This document shows, in pieces, positions 44,441 through 53,535 of a stretch of 64,000 bases of DNA (positions are counted from its first letter, which is position 1; every line of letters begins with the position of its first letter). The position numbers and the translations under genes were made by a program. The stretch comes from Nocardia brasiliensis ATCC 700358 (GTDB taxonomy: Bacteria; Actinomycetota; Actinomycetes; Mycobacteriales; Mycobacteriaceae): positions 3,596,001-3,660,000 of the forward strand of contig NC_018681.1 of NCBI RefSeq assembly GCF_000250675.2. Reading direction: 5' to 3'. Below the pieces are notes generated by a model. That model was not told the origin of the DNA and did not search any database. It was given only the letters and a program-made list of their open reading frames with translations.

Positions 44441-45675
44441 CCACGCCCCCGTCCTGCCCCGTCCAGCACGGATCCCCGATCGATACCGAAGGTCCTCGGG
44501 TCTCAATATATTCCGAGGAGTTCGCCGCCGATCCGCATCTGGCCTACCGCGAGATGCGGCGCCAATATGGTTCGCTGGTGCCGGTCAATCTCGCGCCGGA
44601 TGTTCCGGCCACGCTGGTGATCGGCTACCACACGGCCTTACGAATCCTCAACGATCCCGACCACTTTCCGGCCGATCCGCGCACCTGGCAGAAGAACGTG
44701 CCGGGCGAGTGCCCGATCCTGCCGATGCTGGAGTGGCGGCCGAACGCGCTGCGCAGCGCGGGCCTCGAGCATCTGCGCTACCGCCAGGCCAACTTAGCGG
44801 CCGTGGCCGACGTCGACCTGCACACCCTGCACGCCACCGTCGAGCGGATCGCCATCCCGCTGATCAACGCCTTCTGCCAGGACGGTGCGGCAGATCTGAT
44901 CAGCCAGTACGCCTTTCCGCTCACCTTCGCGGTGCTCAACGCCACGCTCGGCTGCCCGCCGGAGATCGGCCAGCAGGTCGCGACCGGCATGGCCGCGATC
45001 TTCGAGGGCGTCAACGCCGACAAGGGCAACGCGATGCTCACCGACGCGCTGTTCGACCTGGTCACGCTGAAACGCAAAGAGCCGGGCGACGATATCACCT
45101 CGCGGCTGCTCGCCCATCCGGCCAAGCTGGACGACGTGGAGATGATCCATCAGCTGGTCACGCTCTACGGCGCGGGCATCGAGCCGCAGCAGAACCTGAT
45201 CGTCAACACGCTGCTGCTGATGCTCACCGACGACCGCTTCGCGGGAAATGTTCTCGGCGGCAGCCTTTCGACGCGCGACGCGCTGGACGAGGTGCTGTTC
45301 ACCGACCCGCCGATGGCGAACTATTGCGTGTCGTACCCCAAACAGCCCATCCTGATAGATGGCGTGTGGCTGCCCGCCCATCAGCCCGTGGTGATCAGCA
45401 TGTCCGGCTGCAACAACGATCCCACCATCAGCGTGGGGGAGTACGTGGACAACCGGTCCCATCTGGCGTGGAGCGTCGGGCCGCACGCGTGCCCCGCCAG
45501 GTCGATGGCCTATCTGATCGTGCAAGACGCCATCGATCAACTTCTCGATGCCCTCCCCGAGCTCGATCTGGCCGTGCCTGCCCACGAATTGTCTTGGCGG
45601 CCAGGGCCTTTCCATCGCGCGCTGGTCTCCCTCCCCGTAGTGTTTCCTAAGTCACCACCGTTGAACGTGTTTTAA
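44437..45675 (+). CDS. Conservon-associated cytochrome P450 (CvnE type), atypical
   Basis: 412 aa from a TTG at 44437 overlapping the GTPase stop (TTGA); no better start exists. The heme loop is WSVGPHACPAR with Cys352, keeping Gly-x-His-x-Cys but lacking the usual Phe. In helix I the conserved acid-alcohol pair reads GAGIEPQQ, with Pro where Thr is expected, so oxygen activation may be weak or different. P450s commonly close conservons. Confidence 0.85.
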   Translation: MTTPPSCPVQHGSPIDTEGPRVSIYSEEFAADPHLAYREMRRQYGSLVPVNLAPDVPATLVIGYHTALRILNDPDHFPADPRTWQKNVPGECPILPMLEWRPNALRSAGLEHLRYRQANLAAVADVDLHTLHATVERIAIPLINAFCQDGAADLISQYAFPLTFAVLNATLGCPPEIGQQVATGMAAIFEGVNADKGNAMLTDALFDLVTLKRKEPGDDITSRLLAHPAKLDDVEMIHQLVTLYGAGIEPQQNLIVNTLLLMLTDDRFAGNVLGGSLSTRDALDEVLFTDPPMANYCVSYPKQPILIDGVWLPAHQPVVISMSGCNNDPTISVGEYVDNRSHLAWSVGPHACPARSMAYLIVQDAIDQLLDALPELDLAVPAHELSWRPGPFHRALVSLPVVFPKSPPLNVF

Positions 45676-45685
45676 GGAGACCGCG

Positions 45686-46912
45686 ATGGACACTGCGCCC
45701 CTAGTCCTGGATCCGACGGGAACCGATATTCAAGGCGAATCGGCACGCCTGCGCGAGCGTGGACCGGCGACCCTGGTCGAGCTGCCCGGCGGCGTGCAAG
45801 CGTGGTCGGTGACCGATGCCGACCTGCTGAAGCGACTGCTCGTCGATCCGAAAGTGTCCAAGGATGCCAGGCAGCACTGGCCCGCTTTCGCCAAAGGTGA
45901 AGTGCCGCAGGACTGGCCGTTATTTCTCTGGGTCGCGGTGAACAACATGTTCACCGCGTACGGCGCCGATCACCGGCGGCTGCGCAAGCTGGTCGCCCCC
46001 GCGTTCACCCATCGCCGCACCGAGGCGATGCGGCCGCGGATCAACCGGATCACCGAGCGGCTGATCGGCGAGCTCGCGGCGGTGCCCGCGGGCGAAGTGG
46101 TCGATCTGCGTGAGGGTTTCGCGTATCCGGTGCCGATCGAGGTCATCTCCGAGCTGATGGGCGTGCCGGAGTCGCTCAATCCCGGCCTGCGCAAATGCGT
46201 CGACGGGATCTTCGACACCTCGCTCGGCCCGGAGGAGTCGCAGGCCAACTACATGGAGATGTACCGCATCCTCGCCGAGCTGGTGGCCTTCCGGCGCGGC
46301 GAGCCGGGCGACGACATGACCAGCCTGCTCATCTCGCATCGCGACGAGGACGACGGGTCGCAGCTCACCGAGCAGGAGCTGATCGACACGCTGCTGCTGG
46401 TCATCAGCGCGGGCCACGAGACCACCGTCAATCTGCTCGATCAGGCGATCTACGCCTTGCTCACCCGGCCCGAGCAGCGCGCCGCGGTGGTCGAGGGCAA
46501 GGTCGGCTGGGCCGAGCTGATCGAGGAGGCGCTGCGGTTCGAGGCGCCGGTGGCGCATCTGCCGTTGCGGTTCGCGGTCGAGGACATCGACGTGGAGGGC
46601 GTGAAGATCGCCAAGGGCGATCCGATCCTCGCCTCCTACGCGGCGGCCAACCGGGATCCGAAGGTGCACGGCGAGACGGCCGACGAGTTCGACGTCACCC
46701 GGGCGAGCAAGGATCACCTGGCCTTCGGGCACGGGGTGCACCACTGCCTCGGCGCGCCGCTGGCCAGGCTGGAGGCGGCGGTCGCGCTCCCCGCCCTCTT
46801 CGCGCGTTTCCCGAACATGCGACTAGCCGCGGACCCGGCGGAGCTGGGCACCGTGGTGAGTTTCATCTCGAACGGGCACGGCAGGCTGCCGGTGCTGCTG
46901 CAACCTGAATAG
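45686..46912 (+). CDS. Cytochrome P450
   Basis: 408 aa, 10 bp after the previous P450. All standard motifs are intact: helix I SAGHETT (242-248), the ExxR of helix K in LIEEALRFEAP, and heme loop FGHGVHHCLGAPLARLE with Cys354. It is therefore a conventional class I P450, unlike its upstream neighbour. It needs a ferredoxin, and none is encoded nearby. The pair of P450s at the end of the conservon resembles arrangements in Streptomyces. The substrate is unknown. Confidence 0.9.
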   Translation: MDTAPLVLDPTGTDIQGESARLRERGPATLVELPGGVQAWSVTDADLLKRLLVDPKVSKDARQHWPAFAKGEVPQDWPLFLWVAVNNMFTAYGADHRRLRKLVAPAFTHRRTEAMRPRINRITERLIGELAAVPAGEVVDLREGFAYPVPIEVISELMGVPESLNPGLRKCVDGIFDTSLGPEESQANYMEMYRILAELVAFRRGEPGDDMTSLLISHRDEDDGSQLTEQELIDTLLLVISAGHETTVNLLDQAIYALLTRPEQRAAVVEGKVGWAELIEEALRFEAPVAHLPLRFAVEDIDVEGVKIAKGDPILASYAAANRDPKVHGETADEFDVTRASKDHLAFGHGVHHCLGAPLARLEAAVALPALFARFPNMRLAADPAELGTVVSFISNGHGRLPVLLQPE

Positions 46913-46933
46913 TCCTCTCGCGCAAGTCTTTGC

Positions 46934-46972
46934 CACCGGAGGGGTGTCGCATCGTGCGGCACCCCTCCGGTG
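46934..46972 (+). terminator. Terminator of the conservon/P450 unit
   Basis: CACCGGAGGGGTG (46934-46946) pairs exactly with CACCCCTCCGGTG (46960-46972); the interior can extend the stem. It starts 22 bp after the P450 stop. Confidence 0.8.
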
Positions 46973-47055
46973 CTGTTCGGCCCTGTACCGTGGCAGCGTT
47001 TCGCACGGACGACTGCGGGTAGGTGATCGACATCGGAACAGAAGGAGGTCTTGTC

Positions 47056-47436
47056 ATGACAGCGGACAGCGAGAAGCCGGTCGGCACCCTGCGCAGCGTG
47101 GTGCTGGACTGTCCGGAGCCGCGTAAGCTCGCGCAGTTCTACATCGGCCTGCTCGGCGTACGGCTGATCGAGGACGAGGACGACACCTGGATCGTCACCG
47201 CGGACGGCGAAGGGCGGCGGCTGGTGTTCCAGTTGTCGCCGGAGTACAAGCCGCCGCGTTTCCCGGATCCCGAAGCGTCCCAGCAGGTCCACTTCGATGT
47301 GCTGGTCGACGATATCGAGGAAGCTGAGCCGCGCGCGCTCGCGCTCGGCGCGAAACTGGTGCAGCCCAACGACAATGATCAGTTCCGCGTCTACGCCGAT
47401 CCGGTGGGGCACATCTTCTGCCTGATCTGGTTGTGA
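47056..47436 (+). CDS. VOC family (glyoxalase-like) protein
   Basis: 126 aa from the ATG at 47056, preceded by GAAGGAGG. Two beta-alpha-beta-beta-beta modules are visible: LRSVVLDCPEPRKLAQFYIGLLGVRL and QVHFDVLVDDIEEAEPRALALGAKLV, ending in DPVGHIFCLIW. The fold is that of glyoxalase I/dioxygenase or binding proteins; His in HFDV and the terminal region are possible metal ligands. The function is unknown. It is monocistronic, flanked by two terminators. Confidence 0.85.
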   Translation: MTADSEKPVGTLRSVVLDCPEPRKLAQFYIGLLGVRLIEDEDDTWIVTADGEGRRLVFQLSPEYKPPRFPDPEASQQVHFDVLVDDIEEAEPRALALGAKLVQPNDNDQFRVYADPVGHIFCLIWL

Positions 47437-47444
47437 CGAGAGTG

Positions 47445-47469
47445 CCCGCGAGACCGGCGGTCTCGCGGG
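47445..47469. terminator. Terminator after the VOC gene
   Basis: CCCGCGAGACC (47445-47455) and GGTCTCGCGGG (47459-47469) form an 11-bp perfect stem with a 3-nt loop. It may also serve the microprotein gene that approaches on the minus strand. Confidence 0.85.
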
Positions 47470-47502
47470 CCACACCACGGTGAACGCTGGAGCATTCGCC
47501 AG

Positions 47503-47562
47503 TCAGATCCCGATCACATCTAGCATGAACCGAACCCAGTGACTGACCGCGCCGATGATCAT
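47503..47562 (-). CDS. Possible 19-residue hydrophobic microprotein
   Basis: A tiny frame encodes MIIGAVSHWVRFMLDVIGI. Its ATG (47562) has an ideal ribosome-binding site, AAAGGAG (47575-47569), exactly 6 nt upstream. There is no other gene for this site to serve: the next minus-strand frame downstream is the VOC terminator. The peptide is mostly hydrophobic with isolated His, Arg and Asp, and could be an amphipathic or short membrane helix. I recognise no family. It lies between the VOC terminator and the divergent antiporter gene. A chance match is possible. Confidence 0.4.
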   Translation of the reverse strand: MIIGAVSHWVRFMLDVIGI

Positions 47563-47755
47563 CGGATTCTCCTTTCACCACACCGGAACTGCCTCGTAAG
47601 CACATGATTGCCCCGTGCTCGCGGCCGAAACGGCAGATCACCGGGAAAGCGGGCGGACACTCGGTTGTCCGGATGCCGCCAGCTTGCGCACCTCGCGCGG
47701 AACAATCAGCAACCGCTTCGGGGATTCTCAGGATCGGGGCGCATGCTGGACGAGC

Positions 47756-49330
47756 GTGAATCATCTGGAACTGCCGTTTCTCGTGCTGTTCGGCACGATC
47801 CTCGCCCAGCCGCTCGGGCGGCGGCTAGGGGTGGCACCGGCCGTCCTGATGACGGTGTTCGGTTGCGTCCTCGCGCTGCTGCCGACGGTGCCCGATGTCC
47901 GGGTGGCGCCGGATCTCATTCTGCCGCTGCTGCTTCCGCCGCTGCTGTATGCCGCGGCCCGGCGCACGTCGTGGCGTACCTTCGCGCAGAACTGGAGCGC
48001 GATCGCGTTGCAGGCGGTCGGCCTGGTCGTCGTCACCGCGGCGGTGGTGGCGGTGACCGTGCACCTGTGGCATCCCGCCGTGCCGCTGGCCGCGGCGTTC
48101 GTGCTCGGTGCGCTGGTCGCGCCGCCGGACCCGGTGGCGGTCGGCGCGTTGGCGGGCCGGCTCGGTCTGCCGCGCCGGCTGGTGTCCGTGCTGGAGGGGG
48201 AGGGGCTGTTCAACGATGTCACCGCGATCGTGCTCTACGGCATCGCGGTGCAGGCGGTGGTCACCGGCGAGTTCTCCGCGTGGTCGGCGGCGCTGGACTT
48301 CGTGGTGTCGGCGGTGGTGGGTGTCGCGGTCGGCCTGGTCTTCGGCTGGGGTGGCAGCAGGCTGATGCCGCGGCTGGCCGAGGCCCCGTGGCAGGTCGCG
48401 CTCGGCTTGGCGTTGCCCTTCGCGGCGTACCGGCTCGCCGATGCCTGGGACGGGTCGGCGGTGCTCGCGGTGCTGGTGTGCGCGCTGTATCTGACCGACG
48501 CCGCCTCCGACTTCGGTGACAGCGATTACCGGCTGGTCGGCGATTCGTTCTGGGCGATCATCGACATGCTGGTCAGCGGGATCGCGTTCGGCCTGATCGG
48601 GCTGGAACTGGCCACCGTGCTGCGGGCGGCCGGGCCGGACTGGCCGCGCTACCTCGGTGTCTCGGCCGCGGTGATCGGCGTGGTGGTCGGGTTGCGGCTG
48701 CTCTGGTTGCTGGCGACCTGGGCCCTGTTCGGCCGGTGGTGGCGCCGCCGCGAGGCCGACGAGCCCTACACCTGGCGCGAGACCGTCGTCACCTGGTGGG
48801 CGGGACAGCGAGGTGTGGCCACCGTGGCGCTGGCGTTGGCGGTGCCGTTGACCACCGCTTCGGGCGCGCCGTTCCCCTGGCGCAGCGGCATCCTCTTCAC
48901 CGCTTTCGCCCTGGTGTTGTTCACGCTGCTGATCCAGGGGCCGACGCTGTCCCTCGTGGTGCGCGCCACCGGAGTTCGGGTCGATATCGACGCCGAGCGG
49001 GATATGGAGCGCAAGCTGTGGGCGCGCATCCTGCGCGCCGAACTCACGCGCCTGCAACAGGTCGCGGTGACCGAGCGGCTCCCGGACGACGTCTACGACC
49101 GATTGCACGTCGGCATCGAAAGACGGCTCGCCCGAGCCGATCCCGAGGCCGCGGACGACGCCCGGCAGACGACCGAGCAGAGCGCCGAGCTGAACCGCGC
49201 GCTGCACCGGATCGATCAGGAGATACTGGCGGCCGGGCGCGAAGAAGCGATGGCCGCGCGCCGCGAACCCGGGGTGCCGCCGGATCTGGTCGACCGGGTG
49301 ATGCGGCGACTCGACCTGCGTTCGCCGTGA
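47756..49330 (+). CDS. Na+/H+ antiporter (CPA1/NhaP family)
   Basis: 524 aa from the GTG at 47756. The first ~400 residues have about 12 membrane segments, with the CPA1 ion-site motif GALVAPPDPVAVGAL (Asp in helix 5) and EGEGLFNDVTAIVLYG. WAGQRGVATVALALAVP is the conserved Arg region of helix 10. A soluble helical tail of ~110 residues follows (ERDMERKLWARILRAEL...). It exchanges Na+ or K+ for H+ in pH and salt homeostasis. The bacterial CPA1 assignment is firm; ion specificity is not. Confidence 0.92.
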   Translation: MNHLELPFLVLFGTILAQPLGRRLGVAPAVLMTVFGCVLALLPTVPDVRVAPDLILPLLLPPLLYAAARRTSWRTFAQNWSAIALQAVGLVVVTAAVVAVTVHLWHPAVPLAAAFVLGALVAPPDPVAVGALAGRLGLPRRLVSVLEGEGLFNDVTAIVLYGIAVQAVVTGEFSAWSAALDFVVSAVVGVAVGLVFGWGGSRLMPRLAEAPWQVALGLALPFAAYRLADAWDGSAVLAVLVCALYLTDAASDFGDSDYRLVGDSFWAIIDMLVSGIAFGLIGLELATVLRAAGPDWPRYLGVSAAVIGVVVGLRLLWLLATWALFGRWWRRREADEPYTWRETVVTWWAGQRGVATVALALAVPLTTASGAPFPWRSGILFTAFALVLFTLLIQGPTLSLVVRATGVRVDIDAERDMERKLWARILRAELTRLQQVAVTERLPDDVYDRLHVGIERRLARADPEAADDARQTTEQSAELNRALHRIDQEILAAGREEAMAARREPGVPPDLVDRVMRRLDLRSP

Positions 49331-49408
49331 TCGCTCGCGCATTCTTCTGGCAACTAGCCGCGCGTAGCTCCCCGAGCCGTGCGCAATCAGCTGCTACCGT
49401 CCGAAATC

Positions 49409-50740
49409 GTGACTACGGACCCTGCGGAAACTAGTCGATCCCCGCGCAACCTCGGGTTGCGGCTGTGGCTGCTGCCGGTGGCGGTGCTCGCCGTGTTCAT
49501 GGCGCTGCTCGGCACGATGTATCTCGACTACGTCGTCGATCCGGAGGAGAACCTGCACGATTTCCCCATCGCGCTGGTCAATCAGGATGTCGGCGACACG
49601 ATCGGCGCGCCGGGCCAGGAGCGGCGGGTCGAGTTCGGGGCGCAGGTGGTCGACGGATTGCGGCAGGCGGTGCCCGGGGACAAGATCGATCTGCAGGTGC
49701 TCGGCGTCAACGAGGCCTCGCAGCGGATGCAGAACAACAAGGTCTACGGCACCATCCTCATTCCGAGCGATTTCAGCAAACGATTGGGCATCTTCGGCGT
49801 CGGCAGCGTGATCCCCGGCGATATCCAGCGTCCGCTCATCACGTTGCAGACCAACCCGCGCAGCGGCGCGTTCGTCACCTCGATCGTCACCCAGATCGGT
49901 GACCAGGCGCTGAACCAGGTGAACAAGCAGGTCGGCGCGCAGCTCACCGAGCAGGTACAGGCCCAGCTGGCGCCCCCGCCCGGCGGGCCGCCCGCGCCCG
50001 AACTGAGCGGGGCGACCAGGGTGGCGCTCGCGGAGCCGCTGCAGATCGTCGTCGAGCCGTTCCATCCGCTGCCCGAGGGCACCGGCCAGGGCCTCACCGC
50101 GTTCTTCTACGCGTTACTGCTCCTGCTGGCGGGCCTGGTCGGTTCGATGACCATTCACACGATGATCGACGCGCAACTGGGCTTCGTACCGACCGAATAC
50201 GGGCCCTGGTACGTGCATTTCCCGCCGACGCCCATCTCGCGCTTCCACACGCTGTTGATCAAATGGGGCGTCATGGTGGTGACCGCGAACGTCGTCGCCG
50301 GGGTCTTCCTGCTCGTCGCGAAGGTGCTGGGCATGCCGGTCGATCACCCGCTCGGGCTGTTCCTCTTCAGCGCGTTCGCGATCATCGCGGTCGGCGTCAC
50401 CGGCTTGTCCGTGCTCGCGGCCGTCGGGTCGGCCGGTTTGCTGATCAACCTGATTCTGTTCATCATCCTCGGGCTGCCGTCCTCCGGCGGCACGGTGCCG
50501 ATCGAGGCGACGCCGAAATATTTCGGCTGGCTGGCCTCCTTCGAGCCGATGCATCAGGTGTTCCTCGGCGTGCGCGCCATCCTCTACTTCGACGCCAGTG
50601 GTCCGGCCGGGCTCACGCGCGGCGTGTGGATGGCCGTGCTCGGGGTGGTGATCGGTGTGGTGCTGGGCGCGGTGGTGACGCGGTACTACGACTACAAGGG
50701 GTTGCGCCGCACGGGGATCGGGCGTCCGGCAGCGGAGTAG
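49409..50740 (+). CDS. YhgE/Pip-like (ABC-2 type, DUF3533) membrane protein
   Basis: 443 aa from the GTG at 49409 (a GTG at 49379 would add 10 residues). One N-terminal membrane segment (LRLWLLPVAVLAVFMALLGTMYL) is followed by a large extracytoplasmic domain beginning LHDFPIALVNQDVG and containing NKVYGTILIPSDFS, then five or so C-terminal membrane segments. This layout is typical of YhgE/Pip proteins related to ABC-2 exporters and ESX/T7SS-linked membrane proteins. No ATPase lies beside it. Confidence 0.8.
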   Translation: MTTDPAETSRSPRNLGLRLWLLPVAVLAVFMALLGTMYLDYVVDPEENLHDFPIALVNQDVGDTIGAPGQERRVEFGAQVVDGLRQAVPGDKIDLQVLGVNEASQRMQNNKVYGTILIPSDFSKRLGIFGVGSVIPGDIQRPLITLQTNPRSGAFVTSIVTQIGDQALNQVNKQVGAQLTEQVQAQLAPPPGGPPAPELSGATRVALAEPLQIVVEPFHPLPEGTGQGLTAFFYALLLLLAGLVGSMTIHTMIDAQLGFVPTEYGPWYVHFPPTPISRFHTLLIKWGVMVVTANVVAGVFLLVAKVLGMPVDHPLGLFLFSAFAIIAVGVTGLSVLAAVGSAGLLINLILFIILGLPSSGGTVPIEATPKYFGWLASFEPMHQVFLGVRAILYFDASGPAGLTRGVWMAVLGVVIGVVLGAVVTRYYDYKGLRRTGIGRPAAE

Positions 50741-50850
50741 TCGCTTCGGAAATGGTCGACTCGCCCCGGCTGTCCGATTCGGCGCGTACTCTTGCCCGGC
50801 GATCGCCGCGCGGTGGCGAGCGCGCCGGACCTTCGACCAGGGAGCGTTTC

Positions 50851-51978
50851 GTGACCACTGCTCAATTCTCATTCCCGGTCCGCGACGTCGAGCGCAAGGT
50901 GCTCGATCGAGTCGCCGAATTGGCGGCGGGATTCGCCACTGTCGCAGCGGAATACGACGAACGCGCGGAGATCGCGGTGGGGCACCTGGCGGCGTTGCAC
51001 GAGGCGGAACTCGACCGTGCCGTGCTGCCGGAACGGGTCGGCGGGCTGGGGCTGAGCTACGCGGCCTTCGGGCATGTGGTCCGGGTGCTCGCCAAGGCGG
51101 ATCCCTCGACCGCGACGATCTGGACGATGCACGCCGGCGCGGGCGTCGCGCTCGCGGAATTCACCGCCGAGACCCTTGGCTCGTTCTTCGCCGAGGAGTT
51201 CCTCGCGGGCAAGCGATTCGCCAACGCGCTGTCCGAACCCGCCAGCGGCAACCGGTTTCTCAATCCGCAGCAGGACGCCGTCGCGGTGGCCGGGGGCTGG
51301 CAGCTCACCGGCGCGAAACGCTTCGTCTCCGGCTGTGAGATCGCCGAATATCTGCTCGTGAACGCGCGGGTCGACGATGTGCCCGCGTTCTTCGGGGTGG
51401 TGCCCGACGACACCGTGACGACCATTCCGATCTGGGACACCCTCGGGCTGCGCGCGACCCGCAGCCAGCTGCTCTCGTTCGACCACACCCTGCTGCGGGC
51501 CGAATATCGCGGTCGCGCACCGGGTCCGGGCGACTTCGCGGTCATTCCGGCGGGCCTGCCCGCGATCTCGCTCGGCATCGCCGACGCGGCGCTGGCGGCG
51601 CTGATCGAGCACGCGCGCTCGCGCGAGATCCTCGGCAGGCCGCTCTCGCATCAACAGTGGGTGCAGTACGAGGTCGCCGATGTCGAAACGCGCTTGGCTG
51701 CCGCGCACGCACTGTACGACCGTGCGCTGTGGGAGGCGGACAACGGTGTCCCGGCGTTCTTCCCGAACCTGTCGCGCGCCAAATATCTGGCGAACAAGAT
51801 CGCCGTCGAGGTCGCCCAGCTCGGCGTGCGGGTGGGCGGTGCGTCCGGCTACCTCAAGACCTCACCGATCCAGCGGCATCTGCGCGACGCCGAAGCCGGC
51901 CAGCTCATGGCGTACTCGACCGAGGTGATCGCCGGGGAGATCGGCAGACTCGTGCTCGGCGTGCCGGCGGACGCGTAG
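50851..51978 (+). CDS. Acyl-CoA dehydrogenase family protein
   Basis: 375 aa from the GTG at 50851. The three-part fold is visible: N-terminal helices (LPERVGGLGLSYAAFGHVVRVLAKADPSTATIWTMHAG), a middle beta domain (GGWQLTGAKRFVSGCEIAEYLLVNARV) and a C-terminal four-helix domain ending GASGYLKTSPIQRHLRDAEAGQLMAYSTEVIAGEIGRLVLG. The RDAEA stretch is where related flavoproteins place substrate or flavin contacts. It could be an acyl-CoA dehydrogenase or a flavin-dependent monooxygenase of the same fold. Confidence 0.85.
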   Translation: MTTAQFSFPVRDVERKVLDRVAELAAGFATVAAEYDERAEIAVGHLAALHEAELDRAVLPERVGGLGLSYAAFGHVVRVLAKADPSTATIWTMHAGAGVALAEFTAETLGSFFAEEFLAGKRFANALSEPASGNRFLNPQQDAVAVAGGWQLTGAKRFVSGCEIAEYLLVNARVDDVPAFFGVVPDDTVTTIPIWDTLGLRATRSQLLSFDHTLLRAEYRGRAPGPGDFAVIPAGLPAISLGIADAALAALIEHARSREILGRPLSHQQWVQYEVADVETRLAAAHALYDRALWEADNGVPAFFPNLSRAKYLANKIAVEVAQLGVRVGGASGYLKTSPIQRHLRDAEAGQLMAYSTEVIAGEIGRLVLGVPADA

Positions 51979-52096
51979 CGGGCGGCCTGTGTTCGATCAG
52001 CCGATCGAAGGTGAGAATGCAACGGCGGCAAGCTCGCTGGTGTTCACCGGGTGCTGATCGAATGGCCTGGCATCGTTCGCCAGGGAGGAAAAGGTC

Positions 52097-52606
52097 ATGA
52101 CCAGCACCGATTTACAGGCCGGCGAAGCGGCCACGCAGCGCGCGGACACGGGTACGCTCGCCGATCCGACGGTCGCGTCCCGCGTCCACGAGCTGACCAC
52201 GGTTTTCGAGCGCGGGTTACAGGAGAACCTGGGCGTGGGCGCCTCGCTCGGCATCCGTCTGGAGACAGCGGGCGCGGGATACACGCGCTACTACCTCGAC
52301 CCGAATCCGGCCACCATCAACGCCATGTTCACCGTGCACGGCGGGGTTCTCGCGACCTTGATGGACACCGCGATGGGCAGCGCCGTGTTCACGAAACTCG
52401 GTGACGGCATTGCCTATACGACCCTCGAGCTCAAGGTGAATTTCATCCGGGCGGTCACGTTGGACGGCTCCCGGCTCACCTGCGAGGCCACCGCGGTGCA
52501 CGTCGGCAGGCGGACCGCGACGGCCGAAGGCCGCATCGTCGACGCGAACGGCAAGCTGATCGCGCACGGTTCGACCACGGTGCTGGTGTTGTCGCCGGAC
52601 AAGTGA
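52097..52606 (+). CDS. PaaI-type hotdog thioesterase
   Basis: 169 aa. The hotdog motif is clear: NAMFTVHGGVLATLMDTAMGSAVFTKLGDG, with HGG and the Asp of LMDTAMG as active-site residues, and LELKVNFIRAV in the following strand. It would hydrolyse an acyl-CoA or aryl-CoA thioester. It lies next to the acyl-CoA dehydrogenase gene on the same strand with a 118-bp gap. A strong terminator follows. Confidence 0.9.
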   Translation: MTSTDLQAGEAATQRADTGTLADPTVASRVHELTTVFERGLQENLGVGASLGIRLETAGAGYTRYYLDPNPATINAMFTVHGGVLATLMDTAMGSAVFTKLGDGIAYTTLELKVNFIRAVTLDGSRLTCEATAVHVGRRTATAEGRIVDANGKLIAHGSTTVLVLSPDK

Positions 52607-52626
52607 ACCGCCGCTGACAGCCGAAT

Positions 52627-52660
52627 GGCCCTGCCCCCGAAAGCATTCGGGGGCAGGGCC
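52627..52660. terminator. Bidirectional terminator closing the lipid locus
   Basis: GGCCCTGCCCCCGAA (52627-52641) and its exact complement (52646-52660) form a 15-bp stem with a 4-nt loop, between convergent stop codons. Confidence 0.9.
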
Positions 52661-52676
52661 AGTTCGCTGCCGAAGT

Positions 52677-53519
52677 TCAGGCCACGGTGCGGCATTCGTC
52701 GATGAAGCGCACCAGTTCGTCCAGTCGATCCGTGCGAGCGTCCACCGCGCGATCGATCACCTTGATCAGGTGTTCGTAGGCCTCGGTGTGGTCGTAGGCG
52801 GCCACGTCGGCGATCCGCAACGCCCAGCGCCAGTAGCCACGCATGGTGTCGGCCAACGGCATCCGGAAGTTGGCGATCACGTCGCGGATCGGCTGCACCG
52901 TCGCGTCGCCGTGTACTCGCAGATAGCGCCCGACCACGTCGGCCATGAAGCTGAAATGCCTGGCCTCGTCCCTGGCCAGCCGGCCGAGCACGGCGGCGAG
53001 CACCGGATCGTCGGCGACGTCGCGCAGGTGCTGGTAGTACATCTGGGTGGCCTTCTCCTGCACCAGCGCGTAGGCGAAGAACTGCACCGGGTGGTCGTAG
53101 GGCAGGTCGAACGGCTTCTGGCCCTCGACCGCCAATTCCTTACGCAGCGCGCCTCGTTCGGCGAGGCCGGACGCCTCCTGGTACCGGGCGAGCGCCCTGG
53201 CGTGCGTGTCCTCTTCGAGCGCCCAGCGCACGGTGAAGTGATAGAGCTCGCGGTTGTGCACGAAGGTGTCCCGGTCGACGCTGTCGTCCACCGGGAAATA
53301 CCGGTGGTACACCTCGAAATAGCCGGGCAGGTGATCTTCGATCAGGGTGACGAACTGCACCGCCGACCGTTGGCCCTCGGTGAGCCGGCCGGCGTCGGCG
53401 CGGGCCCAGTCGAAGGCGGTCTCCACGTCCCACGCCCGCGCGGCGGGGGAGGCGGCCAGGAAGCCGTCGACCGCCGCCGCCACCTCGTCGACCGGGATGC
53501 GTGCTGACTCGATATCCAT
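52677..53519 (-). CDS. Soluble di-iron acyl-ACP desaturase-like protein
   Basis: 280 aa with the four-helix di-iron pattern of acyl-ACP desaturases (DesA type): Glu in LIEDHLPGYFEVYHR, ExxH in WALEEDTHARAL, Glu in LVQEKATQMYYQHL, and ExxH in RDEARHFSFM. FRMPLADTM matches the loop before the last helices. It would use O2 and reduced ferredoxin to desaturate or hydroxylate an ACP-bound acyl chain. The ACP and acyl-AMP ligase encoded just upstream could supply that substrate. It is the last gene of a six-gene minus-strand unit. Confidence 0.88.
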   Translation of the reverse strand: MDIESARIPVDEVAAAVDGFLAASPAARAWDVETAFDWARADAGRLTEGQRSAVQFVTLIEDHLPGYFEVYHRYFPVDDSVDRDTFVHNRELYHFTVRWALEEDTHARALARYQEASGLAERGALRKELAVEGQKPFDLPYDHPVQFFAYALVQEKATQMYYQHLRDVADDPVLAAVLGRLARDEARHFSFMADVVGRYLRVHGDATVQPIRDVIANFRMPLADTMRGYWRWALRIADVAAYDHTEAYEHLIKVIDRAVDARTDRLDELVRFIDECRTVA

Positions 53520-53535
53520 CTGTCTCTCCTGCCCG

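Noticed and set aside
48540..49047. Small minus-strand frames opposite the antiporter gene
   Set aside because: Shadow frames without start signals; the + strand antiporter explains the region.
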